Shown piece by piece: positions 54,640 to 64,000 of a stretch of 64,000 bases of DNA. The stretch's first letter is position 1. Each line of letters opens with the position of its first letter. The notes beneath the pieces are model-generated. The model did not search any database. It worked only from the letters and a program-made list of their open reading frames with translations, and was not told the origin of the DNA. The position numbers and the translations under genes were made by a program. The stretch spans positions 22,401,849-22,465,848 of the forward strand of contig CM059186.1 of NCBI GenBank assembly GCA_030323885.1. Direction: 5' to 3'. Source of the DNA: Branchipolynoe longqiensis. Its lineage: Eukaryota > Annelida > Polychaeta > Phyllodocida > Polynoidae.

Positions 54640-54739
54640 CTGACCCATGGTAATGTTGTACTTGATGTTGGCCTGTTTGTATTCTTCCCACACGATGTAA
54701 GGTACCCGAACTTCTTCAATAAACTTGTCGTCCTGGTAC
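54640..54739 (-). CDS. CATSPERD/CATSPERE-like: CatSper auxiliary subunit delta/epsilon-like, internal exon B
   Basis: 100 nt between acceptor TATTATTTAG and donor CAG/GTATTA. One base completes a Leu codon from exon A, followed by 33 codons ending in phase 0, which joins exon C cleanly. It encodes YQDDKFIEEVRVPYIVWEEY then KQANIKYNITMGQ, with an N-glycosylation sequon (NIT). The segment KF-x-EEV-x-x-x-YIVWE matches the beta-strand pair that in CatSper delta/epsilon follows a GCP...KPF segment (from memory). Confidence 0.82.
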
Positions 54740-55162
54740 CTAAATAATACGTACTTGTTCACAGACATGGGATTTGCATCCGATTAAATCACAGTGGAAT
54801 AGCTGTGTAGGCGTATACCAGTGTACAACCTGAACATCAGTATTGCATTCATGTATTTCAATATGACCTCGAGTATTATTTATTCACAGCAGTTTTGTTA
54901 ATATTAGAATGATGTTTATTATTATTATTATTTAATTGTGCGACAGTTTTACATATATATATTTGTTTTCAAAATAGTTCAGGTAACTACTAGAAATCCT
55001 TTATTCACGATATGCTTGGTATATTGGAGTAGTTTATTTTATTAACACATAGGAAAGTATAGATTTTCGGGAGGGAGGAGGCTAATGGTTAGTTGATACA
55101 AATATCATCAAATTCCAGAAATGAGCATATTATTCACGATGACTTGGGTGTATTTATTTAAG
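54740..55162. other. Intronic DNA, no gene recognised
   Basis: AT-rich; nothing supportable. Confidence 0.5.
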
Positions 55163-55335
55163 TAGTATACTGCTGCCCCACTGGGAAATCAGGCCACCCA
55201 CAGCATGACCCGATATCCCACTCAGTCACATTATCCTGACACTGAGCTAACCAGTCCTTGCCCTATCCTATTAATGCTGAGCGCTAGGCTAGGAAGCGAC
55301 AAGTATCAATTATATGTCATTGGTTTGACTCCACC
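55163..55335 (-). mobile_element. tRNA-derived SINE, partial
   Basis: Lacks the 3' tail and the head beyond the GACTCCACC region; immediately next to a second copy. Confidence 0.75.
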
Positions 55336-55351
55336 AGCGGTGTCATCTAAG

Positions 55352-55660
55352 GTTTTGTTTGTTTGTTTGTTGTTTTACGTCCTAGCAACATCTAAGGTCA
55401 TATCAGGACGGGTACCGACTTGTGACAGTGCGCATTCATGGCGACTTTATAGTGCTGTCCCACTGGGAAACCAGGCCGCCGGCACCATGACTTGGTATCC
55501 CACTCAGTCACATTATCCTGACACTGAGCACACCAGTCCTTGCCCTGTCCTAATAATGCCGAGCGCCTGGCTAGGAAGCAACAAGTATCAATTTTTACGT
55601 CACTGGTTTGACTCGACCTGGGTTCGAACCCACGACGCCACGATCTACCAGCACGGGAGA
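55352..55660 (-). mobile_element. tRNA-derived SINE
   Basis: Nearly complete from GTTTGTTTGTTTG tail to B box (GGTTCGAACCC, inverted). The A-box end is eroded at AGCACGGGAGAAAGG. Confidence 0.85.
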
Positions 55661-56120
55661 AAGGATAAAAGTGTGTGAACACTAAGCTAGCTAATAGCGA
55701 ATGGTAGACAGGAAGTGTCTAATAATATTATCAGCTGTGGTTACACCTATTGCTGATTTCTTTCTGCCAAGCAGGTACCGCACATGTGCTGGAAATATAT
55801 TATGTAAATAAACAACACCAATGAACGTCTCTATTGGAAGTATGAATTAATAAAGTATGCATGTCTTGCCCAGAGTTTTTAACAGCAATCTAAGCTTAAT
55901 ATAAATCGCATTGTCTAATTCGCTTCACAATTCCCCGTGTAAACACGGCTTTTGGCTTACACATTCATAATGACACAAGGTGGATGGCTTAAGCATCAGC
56001 AAGGCCAAATAAAATGTTTTAAATTGGTGATCGTCCCTGCCCGTACCTGAAAAATCGCCCGCCCCTGAATTTAACAAAGACAATTTAAATTGGTCAAATG
56101 TGTCAGGCAATTCAATGTTC

Positions 56121-56236
56121 GTATCAATTTTTAAGTTATTGGTTTGACACGCCTAGGGTTTGAACCCAGGAGTTCGAATCCCATGACCTACCATAATGGG
56201 AGACGGACATTCAACTCATTCGGCTATCACATCTGG
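56121..56236 (-). mobile_element. SINE 5' fragment
   Basis: Keeps the tRNA-like head with a partly duplicated B box (two GAACCCAGG / GAATCCCA copies) but no tail. Confidence 0.7.
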
Positions 56237-56381
56237 TTACATATTACGTCAACGTCAAAAATATAAAATTTTAATTTAAAAAACGCGCGCCCGACACTGA
56301 TTTTTATTTCAAAAGGACGATCACGTTTTTTCTTCTTTTTTTTTGGCCTAAGATGAACTATGATATGATTATTGTACTCAC

Positions 56382-56461
56382 AGCCCGAGTATTGGAACAA
56401 ATGGCTTAACACTGTCTATTACCATGGGGCACCCCAGCTGGCTGAAGTCGTAGGGCTCCTC
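56382..56461 (-). CDS. CATSPERD/CATSPERE-like: CatSper auxiliary subunit delta/epsilon-like, internal exon A
   Basis: 80 nt between acceptor CTTTGTGCTTTAG and the strong donor GGGCT/GTGAGT; phase 0 in, phase 2 out. It encodes EEPYDFSQLGCPMVIDSVKP followed by FVPILG. The LGCP...KPF-x-P segment is the first recognised part of the protein, and the two leftover bases join the single leading base of exon B. Upstream exons were not found within the remaining 7.5 kb, which holds mostly transposons. Confidence 0.8.
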
Positions 56462-56533
56462 CTAAAGCACAAAGAGGAGATTGAGATGAAGTATGCACTT
56501 TAAACAGTATGTTATCGTCGAGAACCCTGTATC

Positions 56534-56855
56534 TTTGTTTGTTGTTGTTTTACGTCCTAGCAACATCTAAGGTCATATCAGGTACCGACTTGTGACAGTG
56601 CGCACTCATGGCGACTTTATAGTCGTCATGACCTGATATCCCATTCAGTCACATATTATCCTGACACTGCGGCAACCAGTCCTTGCCCTATCCTAATAAT
56701 GCCGAGCGCCTGGCTAGGAAGCGAAAAGTATCAATTTTTTTTAAGTTATTGGTTTGACTCGACCAGGGTTGGAACCCACAAACCCATGGGTTCGGATCCC
56801 CCGATCTCCCAAAACAGGAGACAGACGCTCAACTCATTTGGCCATCCCATCTGGT
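56534..56855 (-). mobile_element. tRNA-derived SINE
   Basis: Complete with GTTTGTTGTTGTTTTACG tail and a head in which the B box is duplicated, as in the fragment at 56,121. Lies in the intron directly upstream of exon A. Confidence 0.85.
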
Positions 56856-56928
56856 CCAACCCTGGATGAGGTGAAAAGGACTTTGCTTTCATAGTCACTG
56901 TTATAATCTTGTTATATTTAAAGCTGCA

Positions 56929-57212
56929 TAGTGCGATGAAATCATCAAATTTTCTAAACCAAAACATTTATCCATATTTTATTAATCATCCAACTTAGAT
57001 AGTGGTGCACTTATTAAGCATTTGTTGCTGCAAAGTTTTGGCATGCTTGCCAAAATTAATTGTGCATGCTTGCACTTCAAATATATCCAAAGTTAGCCAT
57101 TTAAAATAAAAGTTGCTTAAAACTAAAATAAGACAGACTATAACCACCAACCTAATATATTTATCTCAGGAAATGACTGAAACTCAAAACCATTGGACCA
57201 GGCAGCTTTAAA
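56929..57212. mobile_element. MITE-like element (AAAGCTGCATAGTGCGATGAA ends)
   Basis: Left AAAGCTGCATAGTGCGATG and right CATTGGACCAGGCAGCTTT are imperfect inverses. Interior matches the regions at 54,440-54,600 and 63,600-63,720 (GTGGTGCACTTATTAAGCAT). No ORF. Confidence 0.6.
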
Positions 57213-57737
57213 GTGTGTAACTAGTCTATATTTACATAAGGTATATAATATGTATTTGCCATATATATATACTTTAGTGTTACAGAACATGGTCTCAATT
57301 TTATATGAAAGATTGATTTTTTTCAAGTATTTCGCAACCACTGAAGAGAGTTCTGTCATCCGTTTCCCACTGAATACATTGCAATTATTCCATTTACACC
57401 GCCCGAGGATGCGTGGTGAAACTGTTGACAGCTTTAGTTGCCTGCTTAAGTTGGAACTGCGTATAGTTGCCGTGAAATTCTCTTAGGTCAGAACGCCAAG
57501 CACGCCAAAACTCTTGAGACCAAGGCTTCTGCAGTAACATGTTGAATTGCAACAAATGCATAATAAGTGCACCAGAATCTAAGTCTGATATGTAGAATGA
57601 AATCTAGATAATTTTTTTGGTTTTGAAAATTTGATGTTTTAAGCAGTCGTGTTTTCATGCAATATGCATGCACAGTCCTTTAAAGTTGCATGGTCCGATG
57701 AAGTATAATTCACAAAGAGCAGAGACACAGTTACCAT

Positions 57738-58120
57738 CAATCAATCAATAGTTCCATCCTCTAGTCGAGGGTTGGATGCAATGGTTCTCCACTTGTCCCG
57801 ATGTTGTGCTGTTCTGATAGACTGTGAATAATTCAAGCCTGTCCACTGTGAAATATTTGTAAACCATGATGTTCTTGGTCTCCCTCTCCCTCTGCTGCCA
57901 TTCACCTTCCCTTCCAACAATGTACGGTATATTGAACTCTGACGAATGATGTGGCCAAAATAAATAAGTTTCTTTGTCTGTATAGTGGCAAACAAGCTTT
58001 TCTTATTTTTAATTTTTCTGAGAACTTCTTTGTTGGTGATCTTCTTTGTCCATGATATTTTCATCATCCTTCGATAAGTCCACATCTCAAATGCTGCTAA
58101 ACGTTTGTACATTTTCTTAG
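57738..58120 (-). mobile_element. LINE fragment inserted in the B2 repeat
   Basis: Flanked by AGTTACCAT (57,729-57,737 and 58,121-58,129), with a (TTGA)n tail. It encodes an RT C-terminus: FEMWTYRRMMKISWTKKITN, LIYFGHIIRQSS, GSRGRGRPRTSWFTNI, ending RLEDGTID. Open over 123 codons. A different LINE family from the I-type copies. Confidence 0.88.
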
Positions 58121-58330
58121 AGTTACCATACAGTGGTTTTATTTCATTTTCATTTAGTTACATTCAGATTAGGCATTTTCGTTATGGGTGCTAGTCGGTG
58201 TGTTTGTTCGTCATTCGGCCCTTGGGGTTATCAATCCCAGTGATGGTGGTCCTGGGCCGGATTCGAGCCCTTAACCCTTCCCGTTACTGGTTCGTTTGAG
58301 GTGTGGGTGGGTGGGTGAAGTTAGATAGAT

Positions 58331-58720
58331 GGCCGTGGAGGCGGTTTGGATTCGAACTGGTCATGTGCTGTTTTTGGCGTATGGGGGGGTGTGTCTCCTC
58401 CTGTAACCGGGTTAATGCTTGGTGGCGCCATCAACACTGTGGGTATGGGTGTTCTTTCCCCTGAAGGCGTGTGGGGTCGGATGGTTCAGTGGGTGGGGCC
58501 TATCTCCGCCCCGCGAATTAGCCATTTTACGTTAACATGCACAATTCACTAAGGGCGGAGACAGAGTTACTATACAGTGGTTTTATTTCATTTTCATTTC
58601 GTTACATTCAGATTAGGCATTTTCGTTATGGGTGCTAGTCGGTGTGTTTGTTCGTCATTCGGCCCTTGGGGTTATCGATCCCAGTGATGGTGGTCCTGGG
58701 CCGGATTCGAGCCCTTAACC
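58331..58720 (-). repeat. Ngaro-like element 3, B1-A2 block
   Basis: A2 (58,331-58,546) repeats A1 (61,243-61,506), for example GGAGGCGGTTTGGATT. B1 (58,547-58,720) repeats 58,130-58,276, for example GGGTGCTAGTCGGTGTGTTT. Confidence 0.85.
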
Positions 58721-59560
58721 AAGTAGGGTGGAGAGGGCTTGTGGTCCGGTGGTGATCTGTCTCCTCGGCAGATATGTGTGAACGGAGGCTGAGGACCACA
58801 TCCCCAGCTCCATGATTTCCCCGAGGGAGGCGCCGGATGCTGCACAGTCCCATCCTGATGGCTACCAGGAGGGCTGCTGTCAGGAGAGGGGGCCCCGCCC
58901 ACCACGAGGAACGCCGGCCTGTGGGGGGGTGGCTGTTTGTAGGCGACATAGGCTACCCAGGCTGCCAGAGGGCAGCAAGGGGAGCCGGGGATGGCCGGAA
59001 CTAGCACCCTGTATGCCTGGTCTTCCCTCCATCTGGTCTTAGTGGAGGGTACAGTAATGCTGAGACCAGTCGGTGAGGGTAGGATGTCTTGCATTTGTAG
59101 GGCATGACCTGGGTCAGTGGGAGCTCCCATGTGGGCGAGGTTCCCTGGGCGGAGGAGGGTGTTATACCCTATCAGGATTGCTGCCTTCAGTACTCATGCA
59201 GTGGGGCCTGCCGTGGAGAGGTATTGGACCACCTGGCGGAGGACAGCCGGTGTAAGGGTTGGGGCCTGTCGTGGGGTGTGCGGTGTTAGGCGTTGCACGC
59301 CTCGCTTCATCAGAGCGACGGGGTAAGTGCTAAATGCAGACACGTCAACTCCGAATAGCTGGACCCAGGTGTTTGCCCCGCTCAGGTAGGTGAGAGCAGC
59401 TCCTGGCATCGTGAGGTTTTCTTTATGATGTACTATGTAGGCAAGTATGTGGTATTGTGTCGGCACCAGCGGGTTGTTGCTGTGCTGGTTCATGAAGTTG
59501 TTGTATCATCTTGCCTGCACAGACTTGTTCCTCCAGGTACCCGCGGTCAGTCCCGCGAAG
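58721..59560 (-). pseudogene. Ngaro-like element 3 tyrosine recombinase
   Basis: From 59,493 the frame reads YHILAYIVHHKENLTMPGAA, VDVSAFSTYPVALMKRGVQR and TPAVLRQVVQYL, continuing in another frame with LRPGNLAHMGAPTDPG, TVPSTKTRWREDQAYRV and PPPHRPAF. The final block, again shifted, has ASGASLGEIMELGMWSSASV and HTYLPRRQ. The HxxR positions seem to read Pro and Trp, so the active site is eroded. Confidence 0.75.
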
Positions 59561-59579
59561 TATACCTAGAGGATTCGTT

Positions 59580-60110
59580 TGTGTTGTTCGTCTGTGTAAC
59601 CTGGGAAGAGAGAAGCAAAGTGTGTGAGCTTCCCAGGTTAGCTACAAGACTGGGGTGAGTACATTGTTAAAGTTTACGGTGATCTCAGATATTGCTAGAT
59701 CATTGCAGAGGGTGGCTGCGACTGCCCGAGCCTTGCGTTGTGTGGCGCACCTGCTCAGCGCATCTGCCAGGACCAATTCACGTCCGGGCTTGTGTCATAT
59801 CTCTACCTCGCAGGAGTTGGTGGCGGCAAAGAGCCATATCTCCCGGGCACATGCTGTGAGTGTCTTGTCGCGGCCTGTGCCGCTGCTCAGAACGTGCTGG
59901 CTCGCAGCATTGTCGGTGTTGATTATAATATGGTACCTGTCGGGGTGTGGTGGGGGCAAGGGCCTTGACGGCTACCACGAGGTTGATGGCCTCCAGAGGG
60001 GCAATGTTTGTGGTGCTGGTCCTGAGGTCATCGGTATACCGGTGCCCTTAGTACTCTTTGGGTGAGTATGCCCCGCCCCCTTCGAGTGAGGAATCACATT
60101 CGATCACACA
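59580..60110 (-). pseudogene. Ngaro-like element 3 RNase H
   Basis: IECDSSLEGGGAYSPKEY lies at the end of the frame that begins at 60,401. Further RNase H-like coding follows in broken frames, with a helical segment rich in Ala and Arg. Only the first block is clear. Confidence 0.6.
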
Positions 60111-61147
60111 GGGGGTCTTGGGATCGCTGGGGAGGAGAACCAGGCCGTTGGATCGCAGGAACCAGTTGATGTCAGCCTGGAGCTCGTCCGGCACATGGTG
60201 CCTTCCAGCGAATGGAGCTTGCCTCAGCGCTTCGTGTATTCTTGCCATGAATTGTCTGGCTGGGGTAACACATTTCGCTATGTGCTGGAGGCGGCCAGCG
60301 AGCTTCTGGATGTCTTTCCTAGAGGCCTGTCTGGGTGCGGCCCACTTCTCGAACTCGAGGAGGGTGTCTTCGAGCTTGTTGGTCGGTATTGTCACTTGCA
60401 TTTTGTTAATGTCTATCTCAAATCTGAGCCATTCTATGGTCTTCGTGGGCGGTGTACACTTGCTTGGGGATTAGTGCTAGGCCAAGCTTGGCCCTGATTG
60501 AGAGGCAGTCTTGGTATGCTCTCTCTGCTTCCTGCTTTGTGGGTGCCACGCCCACAAAGTCATCGAGGTAGTTCTGTACGAAATGGCCCTTTTTTCTGAG
60601 ACGGTATACAACTGCGTTGGTTGTTCTGGCGCAAGCCATCCAGGAGGTGCGGCACCCGAACGGTGGTGTGACGTCGGTGTAGTATTTACCGTCAATGGTG
60701 ATACCAAGGAGGAGGGGTGGAGAGAGGGCAGGTCCTGAGCTGCCTGTATGCTCTGGCGAGGTCCGCTCCCCAGGCATAGGCCCCCCTCCCCAGGTGAGCC
60801 ACCTCATCCGCTGCGTCCATTATGCCGGGCAGGCTGTAGGTTCAGGGGCGGCCTTGGTAGTGCCCCTTTTTTATGCCCGAGTTTACACTGCAACCCCTGG
60901 GACAGCTGAGGTCAATGATGACGCGTCTGTCGGTGGTGTTCTTCTCAGGGCGCGTCATGATGGGGCTGACCTGGGTCCAGGGGGTGAATGGGGTTTTTTG
61001 GAATGGGCTGATGATGGCGCCATGGGCTATCTCTGTGGCTATGTAGGCCCTTATAGCGTCGAGTTGTGCAGTGTCCTTCGCATGGTTGGTCACGGTTGGG
61101 GTAGGGGGCGTGTCCGCGGTGTAATCCGCCGGCCAGCCAAATGCTGA
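60048..61147 (-). pseudogene. Ngaro-like element 3 reverse transcriptase
   Basis: Reads IRAYIATEIAHGAIISPFQK, FTPWTQVSPIMTRPEKN, RRVIIDLSCPRGCSVNSGI, then TPPFGCRTSWMACARTTNAV, YLDDFVG (60,559-60,570) and KDIQKLAGRLQHIAKCV. Sequence resembles element 2 more than element 1. Shifts near 60,835 and 60,410 break it, and the catalytic AD block between 60,842 and 60,710 is disturbed. Confidence 0.85.
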
Positions 61148-61242
61148 TTTTCATGGGGTCGGCATGTTGCATGGCGTTACGTTGTGTGGCGTGAAGATGT
61201 TAGATGGTGAAGTTATCCGAACGGCAGCTGGAGGAGTTGTGT

Positions 61243-61506
61243 GGCCATGGAGGCGGTTTGGATTAGAACTGGTCACGTTTTGTTTTTGGCAGGATGGGGG
61301 GGTGTCTCCTCCTGTAACCAGGTGGAGGTGTGTCTCCTCCTGTAACCAAGTGGAGGAGGTTCCTCCTTAACGCTAGGTGGCACCATCAATGCTGTGGGTA
61401 TGGGTGTTCTTTCCCCTGGAGGCATGTGGGGTCGGATGGTTCAGTGGAGGCATGTGGGGTCGGATGGCCCCGCGAATTAGCCATGTTACATTAACATGCA
61501 CAATTA
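61243..61506 (-). repeat. Ngaro-like element 3, A1 repeat
   Basis: Matches A2, with a local duplication of a GTGTCTCCTCCTGTAACCA unit and of the GGAGGCATGTGGGGTCGGAT unit. Confidence 0.85.
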
Positions 61507-62374
61507 TGTCAAAATTAAACCAATACATACATTTGATTCTATATATCCAACTCAGATATTTATGTATTACTAATGATTTGGGACAGCATGTACCAGTGTG
61601 TACACAATAATTTACTCACACGGACAAGAGGAAGAACGAGAGGAAAGAGTTTTAAAAATAAATGTTATTGGAGAACATAACCTGCAGGCAGTTCGAGGCA
61701 TCATGTATCTGGAGAGCATTATCGGTATTGTGTATCATCTCATGAGAAATGAGTGTCAGTCAATTCATAACATATCAAGACATGATCAGTGCAATATTGA
61801 GCAATGAGTAATATCAAATCAGTGTAATCAAATCATCATAGTATCAATCAATCAGAGTAATAGCAAGTAAGCAAGTGAGTAAAAGAGTTAATAGTGAAAT
61901 CAAGATGTTAGAACGAAATCAAGCGGAGAACAGAGGAGGCTATCGAGAAAACCATCAGACCTCAACCCAACAAAGTCCTGAGGGCTGATGGGACTGATGA
62001 GATCACAGAGGAACCAGTATAGGCTAGGACTGCACCACTTTTCCAGGGTCCAGCCTCTTTTATAGCATCAATGTTCACTCCTGGAGATACACACACTTGA
62101 ACTATGCCCGTCCCGAGGCTGTGCAATTAACGGGCCAGCAGACCCGAAGAGGAAGGATGAGGCAAGAGAGAGGACTCTAAAAGTGATAACCAACAATAAA
62201 ATAAATCAAATACAATAATATTTAAGGTAGGTTTTTCTTAATTTTATACCAGCAAGACAAGCCATCTTTGTAGTGATTATGCATCAGATGCATAATCACA
62301 GTGAATTATTTATTATGCATATATATATTGCTATGCAAAAAATATATCTAAATGATTTACAACATTCCCCACAG
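61507..62374. other. No gene recognised
   Basis: Only a weak exon-like stretch around 61,620-61,760, not accepted. No repeat border identified. Confidence 0.45.
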
Positions 62375-62464
62375 GACCTCCTCCCCAAGTGGCAAGTGGA
62401 AGTATATGAGTGGGCCAAAGACCAGTATATACCCCCATGGTTGACTGGAGGTGCCCTATATGTT
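62375..62464 (+). CDS. Candidate exon, beta-1,3-glycosyltransferase-like
   Basis: 90 nt between an acceptor ACATTCCCCACAG and a donor-like GTAACT, phase 0. It encodes PKWQVEVYEWAKDQYIPPWL then TGGALYV. The KW-x-V...YxPPW-x-x-GGxxYV pattern recalls the donor-binding part of beta-1,3-galactosyl/GlcNAc transferases (Golgi type II enzymes). No further exons were found, so it may be a retrocopy or gene fragment; the frame runs 11 codons past the donor to a stop. Resemblance is from memory and short. Confidence 0.35.
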
Positions 62465-63085
62465 GTAACTACTGAATTATTTCCTAATATTCACTGCTAA
62501 TTTACTCAATCCGGTCCCAACTAAATGTCCTTGGAATATTCAGGAAATTAGATATCAGTTTTTGCTTTCTAGTGATGCATTCCAATATGAAAACATCCCA
62601 AAACTCAGTGTGCCACAACCATATTTGTGAACCTGCACACTAATCCTATATAAAATTCGACCTTGGTAATAGAACCGGGGGTCGAATGAGGTATTTAACC
62701 ACCATAGCCCAATCGAGGTAAGCTCTCGAACCTGCTACAACGGCGACTAAGCTAACTACAAGGGCGCTGCCAGGTGGCGACACAAGACTTTCCTGCGATT
62801 ACTGTCACATGACCTAACCACCGATTCAAACCCGCGCACAACCGTTGAAGCCACCATCATCACCAAATCACCACCTTTCTTCACCCACCCACCCACACCG
62901 CTAAGAAAAGAGTAAGCAGTAGGGTTGAGTGTTCGAGTCTCCCCTAGTCACACCAGAAGGAAAACTGATGACATGGAGAGATGACGACCCAACATTCTGG
63001 TTAACCATTACGTAACTTAATGTGAGCCCTTCTGAAATAATAAATAAACCACTATAAACCACTACTGTCTCCGCCTTTGTGAATT
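62465..63085. other. Unassigned; end resembles the B repeat of Ngaro-like element 3
   Basis: 63,040-63,085 (AATAAACC...CTACTGTCTCCGCC...GTGAATTA) matches the terminus of B1/B2 of element 3 in plus orientation, suggesting remains of a related element. Nothing coding recognised. Confidence 0.45.
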
Positions 63086-63314
63086 ACAGAAGCACAATCA
63101 GTCTGTGTCTATGAGATGCTGAGGTGTGAGTATCGTTGATAGCAAACAACATTAATTATCTCAGCAAACTCTAACAAGAAAAATGGTGCCAACATGGAAC
63201 ATGAATTGAACAAGATCAACTTACTCTTTCTGTTAATTGATCATTTTTCATTCTGCATGCGATTTTAAAGGCATATACTTATGTAGATTTGCTCAGCATT
63301 TTTTTAATAATCTA

Positions 63315-63498
63315 CACTAAAACCTCTCTAAATCGACCGACCATCGGACCGGCTTTAGATGGTCCATTTAGGGAGGTGGTGGAGTTTTTTTTATCGTTAC
63401 AATGGTATTGTATGGGAGACCTTCTTGGCCCCAAATAAAGTGGTCGATATAGAGGACTGGTCGATCTGTGGAGGTGGTCGGTTAGAAAGGTTTTACTG
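63315..63498. mobile_element. pogo/Tigger-like MITE
   Basis: 184 bp with inverted ends CACTAAAACCTCTCTAAATC and the inverse of TTAGAAAGGTTTTACTG, flanked by TA on both sides. The CAGTAAAACCTCTCTA-type terminus is characteristic of pogo-group MITEs; no transposase. Confidence 0.75.
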
Positions 63499-63539
63499 TA
63501 CTTGCACACAGTTGATAAACATTGTACTCATTTCCTTAA

Positions 63540-63770
63540 ACTAAAGCTGCATAATCCGATGAAAGTACAAACATGTATAGACCAAAACAATCACCTAGAT
63601 TTCACCCCATATATCAGACTTAGATACTGGTGCACTTATTAAGCATTTATTTGCAATTTGTTGCTGTTTGGTATGCTGCTAGACTCAAAATTGGGTCAAC
63701 AATGCTTATGTTCCACAATTCGCTTCAAATATCTAATATTAAATAATTAACACGACGTTTCCACCCATTG
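63540..63770. repeat. Partial copy of the AAGCTGCATAATCCGATGAAA element
   Basis: Begins CTAAAGCTGCATAATCCGATG and shares CTGGTGCACTTATTAAGCAT with the copy at 56,929. The other end is not clear. Confidence 0.55.
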
Positions 63771-63778
63771 TTGTTTAT

Positions 63779-63780
<2 letters not shown>

Positions 63781-63850
<70 letters not shown>
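63781..63850 (+). repeat. (GT)n microsatellite
   Basis: About 34 uninterrupted GT units. Confidence 0.95.
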
Positions 63851-63851
<1 letters not shown>

Positions 63852-63885
63852 TTTTGTGGGGGGATACATTAGTTGATTAAAGCGG

Positions 63886-63975
63886 GCATTCCTTACACGC
63901 GGTATGTGGCATGCAGCATGTGGTATGCGAATGGCAGCATTCCTTACACATGGCATGCGGCATGCGGCACATGAC
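63886..63975. mobile_element. End of an ATTCCTTACACGCGGTATG element, cut by window
   Basis: Two copies of the terminal motif (63,888 and 63,939) in direct orientation with GCATGCGGCATGCGGC words, as in the element at 27,062. Confidence 0.6.
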
Positions 63976-64000
63976 TGGCTATATTCCTACCTTTATAATT

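Larger units (their letters stand above)
57709..61506 (-). mobile_element. Ngaro-like tyrosine-recombinase retrotransposon 3, Gag missing
   Basis: Minus-strand order A1 (61,506-61,243), RT, RNase H, recombinase, B1 (58,720-58,547), A2 (58,546-58,331), B2 (58,276-57,709, interrupted by a LINE). This is the third element in the window with split direct repeats. Between A1 and the RT only ~100 bp remain, so Gag has been lost. Sense to the CatSper gene. Confidence 0.85.

Noticed and set aside
61615..61800. A further CatSper exon ending in a GTGAGTAA donor
   Set aside because: The frame compatible with the donor has no acceptor before a stop codon, and the translated segment shows no family motif that I know.

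Overview
This is animal (metazoan) nuclear DNA, most likely from a mollusc or another spiralian. It has spliced exons with canonical GT/AG borders, many tRNA-derived SINEs, I-type and RTE-type LINEs, Ngaro-like tyrosine-recombinase retrotransposons and many small inverted-repeat DNA elements. A repeat at 43,618-43,845 resembles one I associate with gastropod and bivalve genomes. There are no operons, ribosome binding sites or other bacterial signals, and I found no rRNA gene and no functional tRNA gene.

One host gene runs through most of the window on the minus strand. Five exons were found (56,461-56,382; 54,739-54,640; 46,177-46,088; 38,251-38,091; 6,071-5,546). Their splice phases fit together and total 957 nt, or 319 codons including the stop. 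The product is the membrane-proximal ectodomain, single transmembrane helix and long cytoplasmic tail of a CatSper auxiliary subunit of the delta/epsilon type, part of the sperm flagellar Ca2+ channel. Upstream exons lie beyond or were not recognised. Introns of 1.6, 8.5, 7.8 and 32.0 kb are packed with transposons.

Layout: 0-5.5 kb, microsatellites, inverted-repeat elements and SINEs. 5.5-6.1 kb, last exon. 6.7-15.7 kb, two partial copies of a Gypsy-like LTR element head-to-tail across a shared central region, one lacking its reverse transcriptase and the other split by an I-type LINE with a 12-bp target duplication. 17.2-18.7 kb, a second I-type LINE containing a 502-bp TRIM (miniature LTR element) whose two LTRs each carry a tRNA-like cloverleaf. 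19.4-25.6 kb, a satellite array invaded by several inverted-repeat elements and another LINE copy. 26.2-29.4 kb, a large foldback element. 29.8-35.1 kb, Ngaro-like element 1. 36.7-37.9 kb, inverted-repeat element and SINE-in-SINE. 38.1-46.2 kb, two exons, LINE remnants, SINEs and inverted-repeat elements. 46.7-52.1 kb, GC-rich Ngaro-like element 2. 54.6-56.5 kb, two exons. 57.7-61.5 kb, antisense Ngaro-like element 3. 61.5-64 kb, mostly unassigned DNA with a possible glycosyltransferase exon and a pogo-like element.

The mobile genes are RT, RNase H, integrase or tyrosine-recombinase modules. Almost all carry frameshifts, stops or truncations and look inactive. The TRIM (LTRs differing at 2 of 182 positions) and the 620-codon open LINE ORF at 40.4-42.3 kb look youngest. 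The TRIM, an LTR element with a Pol III-type tRNA-like module inside its LTRs, is the most unusual object in the window.
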